Of a DNA stretch of 64,000 nucleotides, positions 43,929 to 53,028 are shown in pieces (the stretch's first letter is position 1; each line of letters starts with the position of its first letter). Under the pieces are notes generated by a model. It worked only from the letters and a program-made list of their open reading frames with translations. It was not told where the DNA came from and ran no database searches. The translations under genes and the position numbers were made by a program. Source of the stretch: Pelagimonas phthalicica (lineage in GTDB: Bacteria; Pseudomonadota; Alphaproteobacteria; Rhodobacterales; Rhodobacteraceae); contig NZ_SOAP01000002.1 in the NCBI RefSeq assembly GCF_004364805.1, positions 930,001 to 994,000 of the forward strand. Direction: 5' to 3'.

Positions 43929-44375
43929 ATGGAAGACGAAGCACGCCTCAATTTTGCACCGCTGACCCATGTCTATGACGGGCGATCCCGAAAGGCTGGC
44001 GGAACCATCGCGGCCATCTGGCTTGGCCTGCTGTTGCTCTGGTGGGCGATTGATCTGGCAGAATGGATCATCGCGCTCTTGCTGGCTGCCACCTTGCCCG
44101 CCGCTTTGGAATTTGCGCGGGGCAAGGTGGCGCGTTTTAGATTGGATGATAAGATAATGGAATGGCACTCGGGCCGGGTGAGCGGCACCGTGGCTTTGGC
44201 AAAGATCACTCAGATACGGCTGGAAACACGCTGGGATCTGTCTGTGCGGGTGCGTATTCTGGCAGATGGGCAGCGGATCACCCTGCCCCAGGACTGTGTG
44301 CCCCCGCACCGAGCGCTGGAATCCGCGCTTGAACAGCGCGGGGTTGCGGTTTCTCGCCACCATTTCGGGATTTGA
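43929..44375 (+). CDS. Small membrane protein, unknown
   Basis: Predicted 148 residues. A short soluble N-terminus is followed by two membrane helices (GGTIAAIWLGLLLLWWAIDL and IIALLLAATLPAALEFA). A beta-rich C-terminal domain includes ARFRLDDKIMEWHSGRVSGTVALAKI and VRVRILADGQRITLP. This layout resembles PH-like proteins with two N-terminal helices, but no family is confirmed. It starts 11 bases after the SDR stop and has weak ribosome-binding sequence. Confidence 0.7.
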   Translation: MEDEARLNFAPLTHVYDGRSRKAGGTIAAIWLGLLLLWWAIDLAEWIIALLLAATLPAALEFARGKVARFRLDDKIMEWHSGRVSGTVALAKITQIRLETRWDLSVRVRILADGQRITLPQDCVPPHRALESALEQRGVAVSRHHFGI

Positions 44376-44438
44376 GACTGCCGTCTCCCGCTTGGCGGTT
44401 GTTCTGTCATATGCCTGTCACCGAATCCTACGACATCT

Positions 44439-45302
44439 ATGCGGATGAAGGACCGTATCGACCCATTGATTCAGGAACGCGCGCCCTGGCTGTTCAACAA
44501 CCGGCCAGAGACTGCGCCCGCCCGCCATCTGCTTAACGCCATGCTGGGCTATGAGCGCACGATAGCCATTGCCGAAACCCTGCAGGATATGAGCTCGGAC
44601 CAGCTGATGCTGGCTATGGGGGATCTGCTGGCACGTGACGTGGAAACCAGCGGCCTGCACCACCTGCCGGTCTATGGGCCTGCGCTGGTTGTGGCCAATC
44701 ACCCGACGGGGATTGCGGACGGGATCATCCTGCATCACATCCTGCGCCGTATCCGCCCGGATGCCTATTACTTTGCCAATCACGACATCCTGCGCGTGCT
44801 TCCGCAGATGTCAGACATGATTGCCCCGGTGGAATGGCGCAAGGAAAAGCGCAGCCATGGCAAGACCCGCGAAACCATGGGATTTACTCGTAAGGCGGTC
44901 GAGGATGGGCGGCTGGGCGTGATCTTTCCTTCAGGACGTCTGGCGAAACGGCGCAAGCTAAGCCTGCATGAGCGGCCCTGGATGGCCTCGGCGGCGATGA
45001 TCGCGCGCAAGTTTGATCTGCCGGTGATCCCGGTGAACATTCGCGCGCGCAATTCGGCCTTGTTCTATCTCTTTGACCTGATCCACCCGACCCTGCGGGA
45101 TATCACCCTGTTTCACGAGACCCTGAACAAATCGCGCCAGCCCTTCCGCGTCACGGTCGGAGAACCGATTTCAGCCGCGGCCTTGCCCGCCAAGTCCGAA
45201 GACGGCATCGCCATGTTGCGCAAGGCGACGCTTGCTTTGGGGGGAAACAAGGCTCCGGCGGTGTCCCTTGTCGATGCCACTAAGCGCCCGAGCTGGCTGT
45301 AG
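44439..45302 (+). CDS. PlsC-like acyltransferase, possible frameshift near the start
   Basis: Predicted 287 residues from ATG 44439. The family motifs are ANHPTGIADG (NHxxxxxD type), EWRKEKR, the FPSGRLAKRR block and PVIPVNI, as in glycerol-3-phosphate or 1-acylglycerol-phosphate acyltransferases and GNAT-hemolysin-linked relatives that place acyl groups on phospholipids. The start is doubtful. An ATG at 44411 opens another frame, MPVTESYDIYADEGP, which resembles the normal N-terminus of this group (YDxxADxGPF) and then runs out of frame with the body. Either one base is missing or extra around 44445-44460, or the shorter start is right. Neither start has a clear ribosome-binding site. Confidence 0.8.
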   Translation: MRMKDRIDPLIQERAPWLFNNRPETAPARHLLNAMLGYERTIAIAETLQDMSSDQLMLAMGDLLARDVETSGLHHLPVYGPALVVANHPTGIADGIILHHILRRIRPDAYYFANHDILRVLPQMSDMIAPVEWRKEKRSHGKTRETMGFTRKAVEDGRLGVIFPSGRLAKRRKLSLHERPWMASAAMIARKFDLPVIPVNIRARNSALFYLFDLIHPTLRDITLFHETLNKSRQPFRVTVGEPISAAALPAKSEDGIAMLRKATLALGGNKAPAVSLVDATKRPSWL

Positions 45303-45307
45303 GGTTT

Positions 45308-45370
45308 CGGGGCTCTGCCCCGTCCTGAGCAAGCTCAGGACTCCCCGGGATATTTTTGGCCCAGAGAAAC
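45308..45370 (+). repeat. Composite 3' element, copy 6
   Basis: Plus-strand copy 6 bases after the acyltransferase stop. It has CGGGGC/GCCCCG, then GTCCTGAG-CAAG-CTCAGGAC and the tail CCCCGGGATATTTTTGGCC with AGAGAAA. Confidence 0.87.
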
Positions 45371-45389
45371 CAGGGCGATGGCCGTAGCC

Positions 45390-46211
45390 TTAGCCTTCGC
45401 TCACCGGTTCATCGACGAGATTGATGGCCTCAAGCGCGGGTTCTGCGCTTGGCGCGGGCTCCATCACAAAGGGGCGCGCCATAGGGCGGATCGGGTCCGG
45501 GCCGATCCCATCAGGGCGGGCCACCGGGCGCAGGGAGCTGGCCATGCCGATGCAATAGTCCTGTTTGCGGGTCCAGGCCTTCATGTCATTGCGCTTGCGC
45601 TGAGAATGAAACGGGCCCCAATCAGCCGCGACACCGCGCCAGTTTTCACTGATCACCCGATCACGTTTCACCGTAACCGCCATGATACGCAGCGCGCAGG
45701 ACAGGTTATCCTCGGGATCTTTAAGTGCCTGACCGCTGCGGGCTTTACATTTGTAACGCCGCGCTGTGTCGGGCAGGATCTGCACCAGCCCATACCACAA
45801 ACCGCCGCCGCCCACCGCATGGGGGCGATGGGTGCTTTCATGCCAGGCCAGCGAGGAGATCAGGCCAACCCAGAACGCCTCACGCTGTTCGCGGCTGGCG
45901 CTGGGATAGGCCGGGCAATAGGCAGCAATGTCACGCGGAACGATTTCCGGCAGCACAGAGGCATGGGATTGCAGGCCAGTCAGGATGGCCCGTGTCCAAT
46001 TGGCTTTGCCCCCTTTTGCCCCCCAACGGGCATTGGGCAGAGGACGGATCGCCCGCCGCGCCACAGGTCGTAGCGAAACGGAAACGGCTTGCTCGGTCGG
46101 TTCAAGCGCAATAGCGGCCTTGTCCACCTGGGCAGCTTCCAGAGGGACAGGACCGGGATTGGCATTGGCTTGCGCCGCGAGAAGCGTGAAAAGAATGGCA
46201 GCACGCAACAT
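45390..46211 (-). CDS. SLT-domain (lysozyme-like) secreted protein
   Basis: Predicted 273 residues. A signal peptide (MLRAAILFTLLAAQANA) leads to a lytic transglycosylase-type fold: AFWVGLISSLAWHESTHRPHAVGGGGLWYGLVQILPDTARRYKC, with the HES glutamate as catalytic candidate and GLVQI matching the G-L-x-Q-I block. The enzyme would cleave peptidoglycan in the periplasm. The N-terminal mature part and the proline-rich C-terminal tail (about 240-273) lack known domains. Four cysteines may form disulfides. ATG 46211 begins the signal peptide. Confidence 0.82.
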   Translation of the reverse strand: MLRAAILFTLLAAQANANPGPVPLEAAQVDKAAIALEPTEQAVSVSLRPVARRAIRPLPNARWGAKGGKANWTRAILTGLQSHASVLPEIVPRDIAAYCPAYPSASREQREAFWVGLISSLAWHESTHRPHAVGGGGLWYGLVQILPDTARRYKCKARSGQALKDPEDNLSCALRIMAVTVKRDRVISENWRGVAADWGPFHSQRKRNDMKAWTRKQDYCIGMASSLRPVARPDGIGPDPIRPMARPFVMEPAPSAEPALEAINLVDEPVSEG

Positions 46212-46410
46212 GGGCCCAATAGGTGCACCAGCCAGGAGATTCGCGCAAGGCTTGTGGTCGTTTCGCCCTTGGCAACACTGCGTTCTAAAGCCGTGATCAA
46301 CGCCCGCGAAACCGCGAAACAAAGCCTGCGCATGACCTCTTTGCCGCCCCGATTTGGCCGCAAAGGCCCAGCAGTATGACCGTCATAACAAGGAGCGACA
46401 TGCTGCCACC

Positions 46411-47664
46411 ATGCGTATTCTAACTCAAAAATTTGCCGCCCTGCGCGACAGCCAGAGCCTGCTGCCGATATCATCCACGGACCCGGGCGACTCCGAGTCT
46501 GCCTATCTGCAGGATGAGATTCCGCCGCTGCGGCCCCGTGTTGAAATCCCGATTTGCGATCCCGGTACTGAGGCCCATGCGTTGGCCAAAAGCTTTGGCC
46601 GTGGTCAGTTCCTGGCGCGCCAGGATGCCTGGGAGGATGTCTCGCGCGAGATCCGCGATGCCGAAGAGCAGCGCAGTCTGACACCGGGGCTGGCCTCTAT
46701 AGCCCAGGTTATCGCCAAAGGTTGTCGATCTGACGCGATTTATGCTGTTGGGCAAGCCATTGAAAAATCAAACATTCAAGGGGCCGGCGCGATCCTGACA
46801 GCCTTTGCAATCAATCTTGAGGAAGAGCCGGACGACCCAGCTTTGTCTTATGTATTGGCTATGTCGCATGTGGATGTGGCGCTGATTTGGCGCGGGGCCA
46901 GCCGGGTTCAGGATTTGGCACCGCAACGCCGTCAGGCTCATGATTATCACATGCACGCAGCGGCTGCTTTGGCGGACCGGTTTGACCCCTTTGAACAGGA
47001 TTCACCGCTTTGGGCGCAGGTGCGCTGCGCGGTGATCGACAGCGATCCTTGCGCAGCCCAACGTGTAGCAGATGACTTCGAAGATCTGATTGATCTTGAC
47101 CCGCAAAACCCGTTTCACTTGGTTGCACTTGGCCAACACCTGTTGCCACGACGTCTGGGCACGCTTGAAATGCTGGACCGGCAGGCGCGGCGTAAAGTGG
47201 CGCAATTGTCTGATGTCTGGGGGGCTGGTGCCTATACTTGGGTGTTCATGGGGGCCTTGCAACAAGATCCGGCCGCCTTTCGCCGCCTGGATCCGGAATT
47301 GTTTGTCGAGGGCATGCATGAGATCCTGGACCGCCACCCGTCACAACATATGGCCAATGTCATGGCTGCCTTTACCGGCCTGACCATTGCTGCGCCAAGC
47401 GAGAATAACAGCGCCCGCGCGCGGGTTATGGATTGTTTTCGCTGGATTTTGCAGGACCACCTGCGCGAGTTGCACCCTCAGGTCTGGGCCTTGGCCCCGG
47501 TGCCCGGAAAGCCGGATATGCATTTGGGCGATGATGTTGATCTGATCAACCTCGGCCGCACCCGCGCCATCGGCTCTATCGCCCAGCATTTTGCTCCGGC
47601 TTTGGAATCCGGGCGTCGCCTGGTCTTTACCCCGGACGGGTTGCAGTTGCGCAAATCCATTTGA
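46411..47664 (+). CDS. Hypothetical helical protein
   Basis: Predicted 417 residues from ATG 46411. No family or catalytic motif is recognised. The sequence is soluble and mostly helical with TPR-like spacing in places (ALAKSFGRGQFLARQDAW, DAIYAVGQAIEKSNIQGAGAILTAFAINLEEEPDDPALSYVLAMSHVDVALIW, HLVALGQHLLPRRLGTLEMLDRQARR). It lacks a signal peptide and appears cytoplasmic. An AAGGAG lies 20 bases before this ATG, too far for a normal site, so the start is not certain. It sits between the SLT gene (divergent) and gatB. Confidence 0.72.
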   Translation: MRILTQKFAALRDSQSLLPISSTDPGDSESAYLQDEIPPLRPRVEIPICDPGTEAHALAKSFGRGQFLARQDAWEDVSREIRDAEEQRSLTPGLASIAQVIAKGCRSDAIYAVGQAIEKSNIQGAGAILTAFAINLEEEPDDPALSYVLAMSHVDVALIWRGASRVQDLAPQRRQAHDYHMHAAAALADRFDPFEQDSPLWAQVRCAVIDSDPCAAQRVADDFEDLIDLDPQNPFHLVALGQHLLPRRLGTLEMLDRQARRKVAQLSDVWGAGAYTWVFMGALQQDPAAFRRLDPELFVEGMHEILDRHPSQHMANVMAAFTGLTIAAPSENNSARARVMDCFRWILQDHLRELHPQVWALAPVPGKPDMHLGDDVDLINLGRTRAIGSIAQHFAPALESGRRLVFTPDGLQLRKSI

Positions 47665-47738
47665 GCCGCGGCTTGCCCTTGCCCCCAATCCTGCCTTGGC
47701 GTATTCCCTGCTTTGTTCCATGAAAGCCGAGGATTGCA

Positions 47739-49253
47739 ATGCTGGATCTGACATTTGACACGCCCAAGCCCAAGGTGATTGCCGGGGCCAAGCATGACTG
47801 GGAACTGGTCATCGGGATGGAGGTGCACGCGCAGGTCTCCAGTCAGGCCAAACTGTTCTCGGGCGCTTCGACAAAATTCGGGGCAGAGCCGAATTCAAAC
47901 GTGGCTTTTGTTGACTCGGCCATGCCGGGAATGTTGCCGGTTATCAATGAGTTCTGCGTGGAACAGGCGGTGCGCACGGGGCTGGGTCTTAAGGCTGAGA
48001 TCAACCTGAAATCGGCCTTTGACCGCAAGAACTATTTCTATCCAGATCTGCCGCAGGGCTACCAGATTTCGCAGCTCTATCACCCGATTGTGGGCGAAGG
48101 CGAAGTGATCGTTGATATGGAGCCGGGCATTGCGCGCAAGGTGCGGATTGAGCGGATTCACATTGAGCAGGATGCGGGCAAGTCGATCCATGACATGGAC
48201 CCGCATATGTCTTTCGTGGACCTGAACCGCACCGGTGTGGCGCTGATGGAGATCGTCTCGCGTCCGGACATTCGTGGACCTGAGGAAGCGGCGGCCTATA
48301 TCGCCAAGCTGCGCCAGATCCTGCGCTACCTTGGGACCTGTGACGGCAATATGCAAAACGGCAACCTGCGCGCGGATGTGAACGTCTCGATCTGCCAGCC
48401 GGGCCAGTACGAGAAGTATATGGAAACGCAGGATTTCTCGCATCTTGGCACCCGTTGCGAGATCAAGAACATGAACTCCATGCGCTTTATCCAGCAGGCG
48501 ATCATGGTCGAGGCCGAACGTCAGATCAAGATCGTTGAGGCCGGTGGCGAAGTCGATCAAGAGACGCGTTTGTATGATCCTGACAAGGGGGAGACGCGGT
48601 CGATGCGCTCGAAGGAAGAGGCGCATGATTATCGCTATTTCCCCTGCCCCGATTTGCTGCCTTTGGAGATCGAACAGGATTGGGTGGACGATATCGCCAA
48701 GTCCTTGCCCGAGCTTCCGGATGAGAAAAAAGCGCGCTTTGTCAATGCGTTCGGGCTTTCGGAATATGATGCGTCGGTGTTGACCGCCGAAACCGAGAGC
48801 GCGGATTTCTTTGAAAAGGTTGTTGCGGGCTCGGGTGACGGCAAATTGTCGGCCAACTGGGTTATTAACGAGCTGTTCGGTCGGTTGAAAAAAGAAGATC
48901 ACGACATCTCGGACAGCCCGGTCAACCCGGACCAACTGGCTGGAATCATTAAACTAATCAAGTCGGATGCGATCTCTGGAAAGATTGCGAAAGACCTGTT
49001 TGAGATCGTTTATTCCGAAGGTGGTGACCCTGAAGCCATCGTTGAAGAGCGCGGCATGAAACAGGTGACCGATACCGGCGCGATTGAAACGGCCGTGGAC
49101 GAGATCATCGCGGCCAACCCGGCGCAGGTGGAAAAAGCCAAGCAAAATCCAAAGCTTGCAGGCTGGTTTGTGGGTCAGGTCATGAAAGCCACCGGTGGCA
49201 AGGCCAATCCAAAGGCGGTCAACCAGATCGTCGCGCAAAAGCTGGGTCTGTAA
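47739..49253 (+). CDS. gatB: Aspartyl/glutamyl-tRNA amidotransferase subunit B
   Basis: Predicted 504 residues. The GatB signature is in [22 protein letters not shown] and [14 protein letters not shown]; LFxGRK-like [11 protein letters not shown] and later [21 protein letters not shown] and [15 protein letters not shown] are core GatB blocks. The C-terminal helical tail (YqeY-like) ends [17 protein letters not shown]. It transamidates Glu-tRNA-Gln or Asp-tRNA-Asn with ammonia from GatA. GatA and GatC are not adjacent, which is common when gatB stands alone. GAGG lies upstream of the ATG. Confidence 0.97.
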   Translation: MLDLTFDTPKPKVIAGAKHDWELVIGMEVHAQVSSQAKLFSGASTKFGAEPNSNVAFVDSAMPGMLPVINEFCVEQAVRTGLGLKAEINLKSAFDRKNYFYPDLPQGYQISQLYHPIVGEGEVIVDMEPGIARKVRIERIHIEQDAGKSIHDMDPHMSFVDLNRTGVALMEIVSRPDIRGPEEAAAYIAKLRQILRYLGTCDGNMQNGNLRADVNVSICQPGQYEKYMETQDFSHLGTRCEIKNMNSMRFIQQAIMVEAERQIKIVEAGGEVDQETRLYDPDKGETRSMRSKEEAHDYRYFPCPDLLPLEIEQDWVDDIAKSLPELPDEKKARFVNAFGLSEYDASVLTAETESADFFEKVVAGSGDGKLSANWVINELFGRLKKEDHDISDSPVNPDQLAGIIKLIKSDAISGKIAKDLFEIVYSEGGDPEAIVEERGMKQVTDTGAIETAVDEIIAANPAQVEKAKQNPKLAGWFVGQVMKATGGKANPKAVNQIVAQKLGL

Positions 49254-49359
49254 GCAGGATTTCCACCCGCTCTCCAAAATAATCCAATGAAAAAACCAAG
49301 CCCCCCGCAAGAATTGCCGTGGGGAGCTCACTTCAAGACTGCTGTAAAAGGTACCATTC

Positions 49360-49617
49360 ATGAAAAATCTCATTCTCTCAAGCGTGGCATTTATTGCGCT
49401 AAGTGCCTGTAAAAACGATGGAAACATGGTCGTTAGCCGAACGGACGGCCAGAAGGTTAAAGTGACCAAGGAACAGGTGGAGATCTGCTGGAAGCAGGTT
49501 GGCTTCAAAGGCGATATCTACAAATTCTTGACACCAGAGGAAGCCGTCGGTTTGCGCCCCTCCGGATCGATGTCTCAGGAACAAGTGGATGCCTTCAAAG
49601 CTTGTCTTGGTCTTTGA
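49360..49617 (+). CDS. Small lipoprotein, unknown
   Basis: Predicted 85 residues with signal peptide and lipobox ALSAC (lipidated C17). The mature part has the acidic and lysine-rich block RTDGQKVKVTKEQVEICWKQVGFKGD, two cysteines (ICW, KACLG) that could form a disulfide, and ends KACLGL. Likely an outer-membrane-anchored protein with unknown role. It is 106 bases after gatB, and a hairpin pair follows it. Confidence 0.7.
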   Translation: MKNLILSSVAFIALSACKNDGNMVVSRTDGQKVKVTKEQVEICWKQVGFKGDIYKFLTPEEAVGLRPSGSMSQEQVDAFKACLGL

Positions 49618-49662
49618 TCCCAGCGCAGCGGTGGGGTGAAACCCCACCCTACATCTTAATGG

Positions 49663-49695
49663 AACGCCCGGTGCCGGTAACGGACCGGGCGTTTT
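49663..49695 (+). terminator. Terminator after the lipoprotein gene
   Basis: AACGCCCGGT, an 11-base loop, ACCGGGCGTT is a 10-bp stem followed by TTATA, 45 bases after the lipoprotein stop. A smaller hairpin, GTGGGGT-GAA-ACCCCAC, precedes it at 49631-49647. Confidence 0.75.
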
Positions 49696-49954
49696 ATATG
49701 CAACGGGGCAATTGGTACAAAACCCGGCGCGTTTTGGGGGGATTGCCCCCCGGTGCAAATGGGGCCCCGGATCGGGCATTTTGGGCAATCTGTCTGATTC
49801 TGCCTGAAATTAGGGGGGATTGGCCCCTGCCAGAGGTCGCCCCCCTCGGCGCGGTCGGAAAGAACGCTGTTTTCGCGCAACAAAAGGTTAATTTGCCTCT
49901 CGACCCGGTGCCGGGTGATTGAAGCCCGCCCACCCCTCACCCTAAAGTTGCGCC
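49696..49954. other. GC-rich gap before a multi-pass membrane protein
   Basis: No gene is supported. GGGGGG-ATTG-CCCCCC at 49736-49751 is a short hairpin, with a second G-run/C-run repeat about 49814-49845. There is no clear promoter. Confidence 0.4.
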
Positions 49955-51460
49955 ATGGGATTTGCTGAATTTTTTACGCTGATCAAAGAATGGTTCGGGT
50001 CATACGCCGCGTTGATTTTTGTGGTCTGGGTGGTCGTCGCCTGGGCGCTCTTACAGACCGCAAAAACCAGCAAAGACCAAGCCCGGTTCCGCAACTGGGC
50101 CAGCCGCATGCACCGTCCGTACAAAGCACTGATGAACCGGGTGATGGTTGGGCTGGAACGAGTGTTGATGCCGAGAACTGTGGAAGAGTTTCCGCGGCCA
50201 AAACGTCTGGTCAATCGCATCTATTGGTGGCTAGCCCCTTTGGCCAAGGATCCACAGGATGTTGAGAGATTGCGCCGCAAGCTTTGGTCCTGGCCAATTC
50301 TATCTGCTGCCATTCTCTTATCCGTGGCCTATCCGGTCATGTTCGCGACGGTACAATGGGGGGTGTCTGGTGACGCTTTAGGTTTCGGAGGACACCCGCT
50401 ATTCCCCGATGATGTGCATTGGGGTATTCGATGGCCGATTCTCCTTGTTTTGGCTATCAGTGTAATCTTTCGAATAATGGCTTTAGCCCTAGCTGAAGGT
50501 GTCTTCGAAAAGCTTCAGCTAGGGCTGTTACTCGCATTCGTATTCGCATTCGCAGGCGCAGTTGTTGTCGCAGGCGTAGTCGCATTAGCACTCGTAGTCT
50601 TAGGTGTAGTTGCAACCCGTGGCGCAGTCGCAATCGGACTCGCATTCGCAGTCGCAATCGCATTCGCATTCGCAGTCGCAGGTGCCCTCCCAGCCCCATT
50701 CGCATTCCCAATTACGCTCGCGATCACAGTCTCAGTCGCAGCATTGGTGTCAACTGGCGCGCGAAAAGGGATCGGTGTCGCATCTCATCTGAGCATGCTC
50801 TTTGGCTTTGGGGCTTTGATCATCATTCGATTGGCGACAGAGAAAAGCCAGGACGGTTTAACCGTCTTGTTGACGCTTGGCCTGTTGCCCTGCCTCAACG
50901 CTTTCTTTGACTGGCTGAGCTACGGCATGACCATCTTTCTGCTGCAGAAAGGCCAAGCCAAGCGTGGGGTCTGGCCGTTTCTCTGTGGTGTGGCGGATGT
51001 GGTTGCGGCGGGGGTGATTTTTGCGGCTTTGGCGGCGAGCCTTGTGGCCATTTTGGCGCAGATCAACCTGTGGCGCGGCGATATTCTGGTGGATGTCAGG
51101 GCTATTCTGGATCAGCCGGGGGAGCATCTTTGGGTGATTGCCATGATTGCCTCGACCCTTGTGCCGACGCTGGTGCATCTGGGGCTGGCGCTGTTCAGCC
51201 TGATCACCTGGGTGCCAGTGCCGTTTTGGCAAGGGGGCGTGGATCGCTTGCTTGATCAAGAGGATACGATGGGCGGCTGGTGGGCGGCGGCGCGGCTATC
51301 CGGGGCTCTTGTCGGCGTTTATGGTGGGTTCTTGCTGTTGGGCGGCGCGGTGCTTTGGGCGCTTTGGCAGCTTGGGGCGGTGATCGTCTCGGGCTATGTG
51401 GGGTGGTTGCATGTGCTGCTGGATTGGATCGGGTCGCCTGTGATGCCTGTGGTGATCTGA
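49955..51460 (+). CDS. Multi-pass membrane protein with hexanucleotide-coded helices
   Basis: Predicted 501 residues, around ten membrane helices. No family is recognised. N-terminal helix 18-36 is followed by a basic soluble segment (RMHRPYKALMNRVMVGLERVLMPRTVEEFPRPKRLVNR). Residues 193-264 alternate a hydrophobic residue with alanine (LAFVFAFAGAVVVAGVVAL and a similar second run). They are encoded by an array of NTC-GCA dicodons in which nearly all alanines are GCA, unlike the GCC/GCG of the flanks. A perfect 14-bp inverted repeat (50485-50526) precedes the array within the coding sequence. The 3' part has normal composition with aromatic C-terminal helices. Repeat slippage by six bases would keep the frame and change helix length, so this gene may vary in length between strains. 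Confidence 0.78.
   Translation: MGFAEFFTLIKEWFGSYAALIFVVWVVVAWALLQTAKTSKDQARFRNWASRMHRPYKALMNRVMVGLERVLMPRTVEEFPRPKRLVNRIYWWLAPLAKDPQDVERLRRKLWSWPILSAAILLSVAYPVMFATVQWGVSGDALGFGGHPLFPDDVHWGIRWPILLVLAISVIFRIMALALAEGVFEKLQLGLLLAFVFAFAGAVVVAGVVALALVVLGVVATRGAVAIGLAFAVAIAFAFAVAGALPAPFAFPITLAITVSVAALVSTGARKGIGVASHLSMLFGFGALIIIRLATEKSQDGLTVLLTLGLLPCLNAFFDWLSYGMTIFLLQKGQAKRGVWPFLCGVADVVAAGVIFAALAASLVAILAQINLWRGDILVDVRAILDQPGEHLWVIAMIASTLVPTLVHLGLALFSLITWVPVPFWQGGVDRLLDQEDTMGGWWAAARLSGALVGVYGGFLLLGGAVLWALWQLGAVIVSGYVGWLHVLLDWIGSPVMPVVI
50485..50526. repeat. Perfect 14-bp inverted repeat inside a coding region
   Basis: AGCCCTAGCTGAAG, 14-base spacer, CTTCAGCTAGGGCT. The spacer contains TTCGAA. The repeat encodes part of a soluble loop and lies immediately before the hexanucleotide array, an unusual position for so long a perfect repeat in a gene. 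Confidence 0.9.
50531..50746 (+). repeat. Hexanucleotide array, NTC-GCA type
   Basis: About 36 six-base units, dominated by TTCGCA, GTCGCA, ATCGCA and CTCGCA, in register with the reading frame. Some units are degenerate (GTC-TTA, ACC-CGT). The array is a minisatellite-like expansion embedded in coding sequence. Confidence 0.85.
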
Positions 51461-51684
51461 CGGCTTTGGGCCCGGAAATTTCTGCCCCCTCTGAGCGATT
51501 GTAAAAAAGCGAAGCGAATCCGTCGCTATTTGGCATTTCCGGCCCGGTCTGGCCTGAGACGCTTTGCCTATCGCGTTTCGGGAAAACGGTGACTCGCACG
51601 GGTCTTGCTACGCTTAGCGGCCTGCGGGACATGACGGGGCATCTGTTTTTTCCTTTGCTCGAAACGCCTTAGGGAGGAGAGCCA
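51461..51684. other. Gap upstream of dddP
   Basis: No gene. GGGCCCGGAAAT (51468) and ATTTCCGGCCC (51535) form a long near-perfect stem around a 54-base loop, possibly the 3' structure of the membrane protein gene. AGGGAGGAGAGCC gives dddP a strong ribosome-binding site. Confidence 0.5.
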
Positions 51685-53028
51685 ATGGATCAGCATTACA
51701 GAGACAGTCGCAAGATTGACCCGACGCTTGGAGAGAGACTTGGGGATGGCAGCGCCAATCGGGGCGATCGGATGGAGATCGGGCCGACAGAGCTGGCCTT
51801 TGCCGAATGGCGCGCGGCGGGGTTGGAGCTGCCGGATCTTGAGGCGATGCGGCGCTTTCGTTGGGAGCGTTTGACCCAGCATGTGGTGGCGCGGGGCTAT
51901 GGCGGGTTGTTGATGTTTGATCCGCTCAACATTCGCTATGCCACCGACAGCACCAATATGCAGTTGTGGAACACCCATAACCCGTTTCGCGCGGTGCTGC
52001 TGTGTGCGGATGGTTATTTGGTGATCTGGGATTACAAGAATTCGCCGTTTTTGAGCACGTTCAACCCGCTGGTGCGCGAGCAGCGGTCGGGTGCCTCGAT
52101 GTTCTATTTCTCGGGTGGGGATCGGATTGGGCAGACGGCGGACAAGTTCAGCGGCGAGGTGCTGGATCTGCTGCGCGAACATGGCGGCGGTAATACCCGG
52201 CTGGCGGTGGACAAGATCATGCTGCACGGGGCCAAGGCGCTGGAGGCGGTCGGGATCGAGCTGTTTGATGGCGAGGAGGTGACGGAGAAGTCGCGCGCGA
52301 TCAAAGGCCCGGATGAGATCAAAGCGATGCGCTGTGCGTCGCATGCTTGCGAGGCTTCGGTGCGGGCGATGGAGGGTTTTGCGCGCGCCAATGTTGGCGA
52401 TGGGCGCACCACCGAAGATGATATCTGGGCGGTGCTGCACGCCGAGAATATCAAGCGCGGCGGGGAGTGGATTGAAACGCGGCTGCTGGCCTCGGGGCCG
52501 CGGACGAACCCTTGGTTCCAGGAATGCGGTCCGCGGATCTGTCAGCGCGATGAAATCATCAGCTTTGATACGGATCTGATTGGCAGTTATGGGATTTGTA
52601 TCGATATTTCGCGCAGTTGGTGGATTGGCGATGCCAAGCCGAGGGCGGATATGATCTATGCCATGCGCCATGCTCATGAGCATATCATGACCAATATGGA
52701 GATGCTGAAACCTGGCGTGACCATCCCCGAGCTGACCGCCAATGCCCATGTGCTGGATGAGCAGTTTCAGGCGCAGAAATATGGCTGCCTGATGCATGGG
52801 GTAGGGCTGTGTGATGAATGGCCGAGCGTTGTCTATCCGGATCAGGAGGTGAAGGGTGCGTTTGATTATGCGCTGGAGCCGGGGATGGTGCTCTGCGTCG
52901 AGGCGGCCGTGGGCGCGGTGGGCGCGGATTTCACCATCAAGTTGGAGGATCAGGTTTTGATCACCGAGGATGGCTATGAGAACCTGACGACTTATCCCTT
53001 TGATGCGGTGCTGATGGGGGAAGACTAG
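51685..53028 (+). CDS. dddP: DMSP lyase DddP (M24 metallopeptidase family)
   Basis: Predicted 447 residues. It matches the DddP group of M24 proteins throughout, for example RKIDPT near the N-terminus, MFDPLNIRYATDSTNMQLWNTHNPFR and LASGPRTNPWFQECGPRI. The metal ligands are present at the positions known for DddP: D295, D297, D307, H371, E406 and E421. DddP cleaves dimethylsulfoniopropionate to acrylate and dimethyl sulfide, a marine carbon and sulfur pathway, and is typical of roseobacters. Strong AGGGAGGAG Shine-Dalgarno. No acrylate-detoxifying or DMSP-transport gene is adjacent, so the lyase stands alone here. The 3' region is structured. Confidence 0.95.
   Translation: MDQHYRDSRKIDPTLGERLGDGSANRGDRMEIGPTELAFAEWRAAGLELPDLEAMRRFRWERLTQHVVARGYGGLLMFDPLNIRYATDSTNMQLWNTHNPFRAVLLCADGYLVIWDYKNSPFLSTFNPLVREQRSGASMFYFSGGDRIGQTADKFSGEVLDLLREHGGGNTRLAVDKIMLHGAKALEAVGIELFDGEEVTEKSRAIKGPDEIKAMRCASHACEASVRAMEGFARANVGDGRTTEDDIWAVLHAENIKRGGEWIETRLLASGPRTNPWFQECGPRICQRDEIISFDTDLIGSYGICIDISRSWWIGDAKPRADMIYAMRHAHEHIMTNMEMLKPGVTIPELTANAHVLDEQFQAQKYGCLMHGVGLCDEWPSVVYPDQEVKGAFDYALEPGMVLCVEAAVGAVGADFTIKLEDQVLITEDGYENLTTYPFDAVLMGED

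Noticed and set aside
50531-50746. Hexanucleotide array considered as a CRISPR-like array or a non-coding satellite
   Set aside because: Units are six bases, contiguous and in frame with a long open reading frame; no spacers are present.
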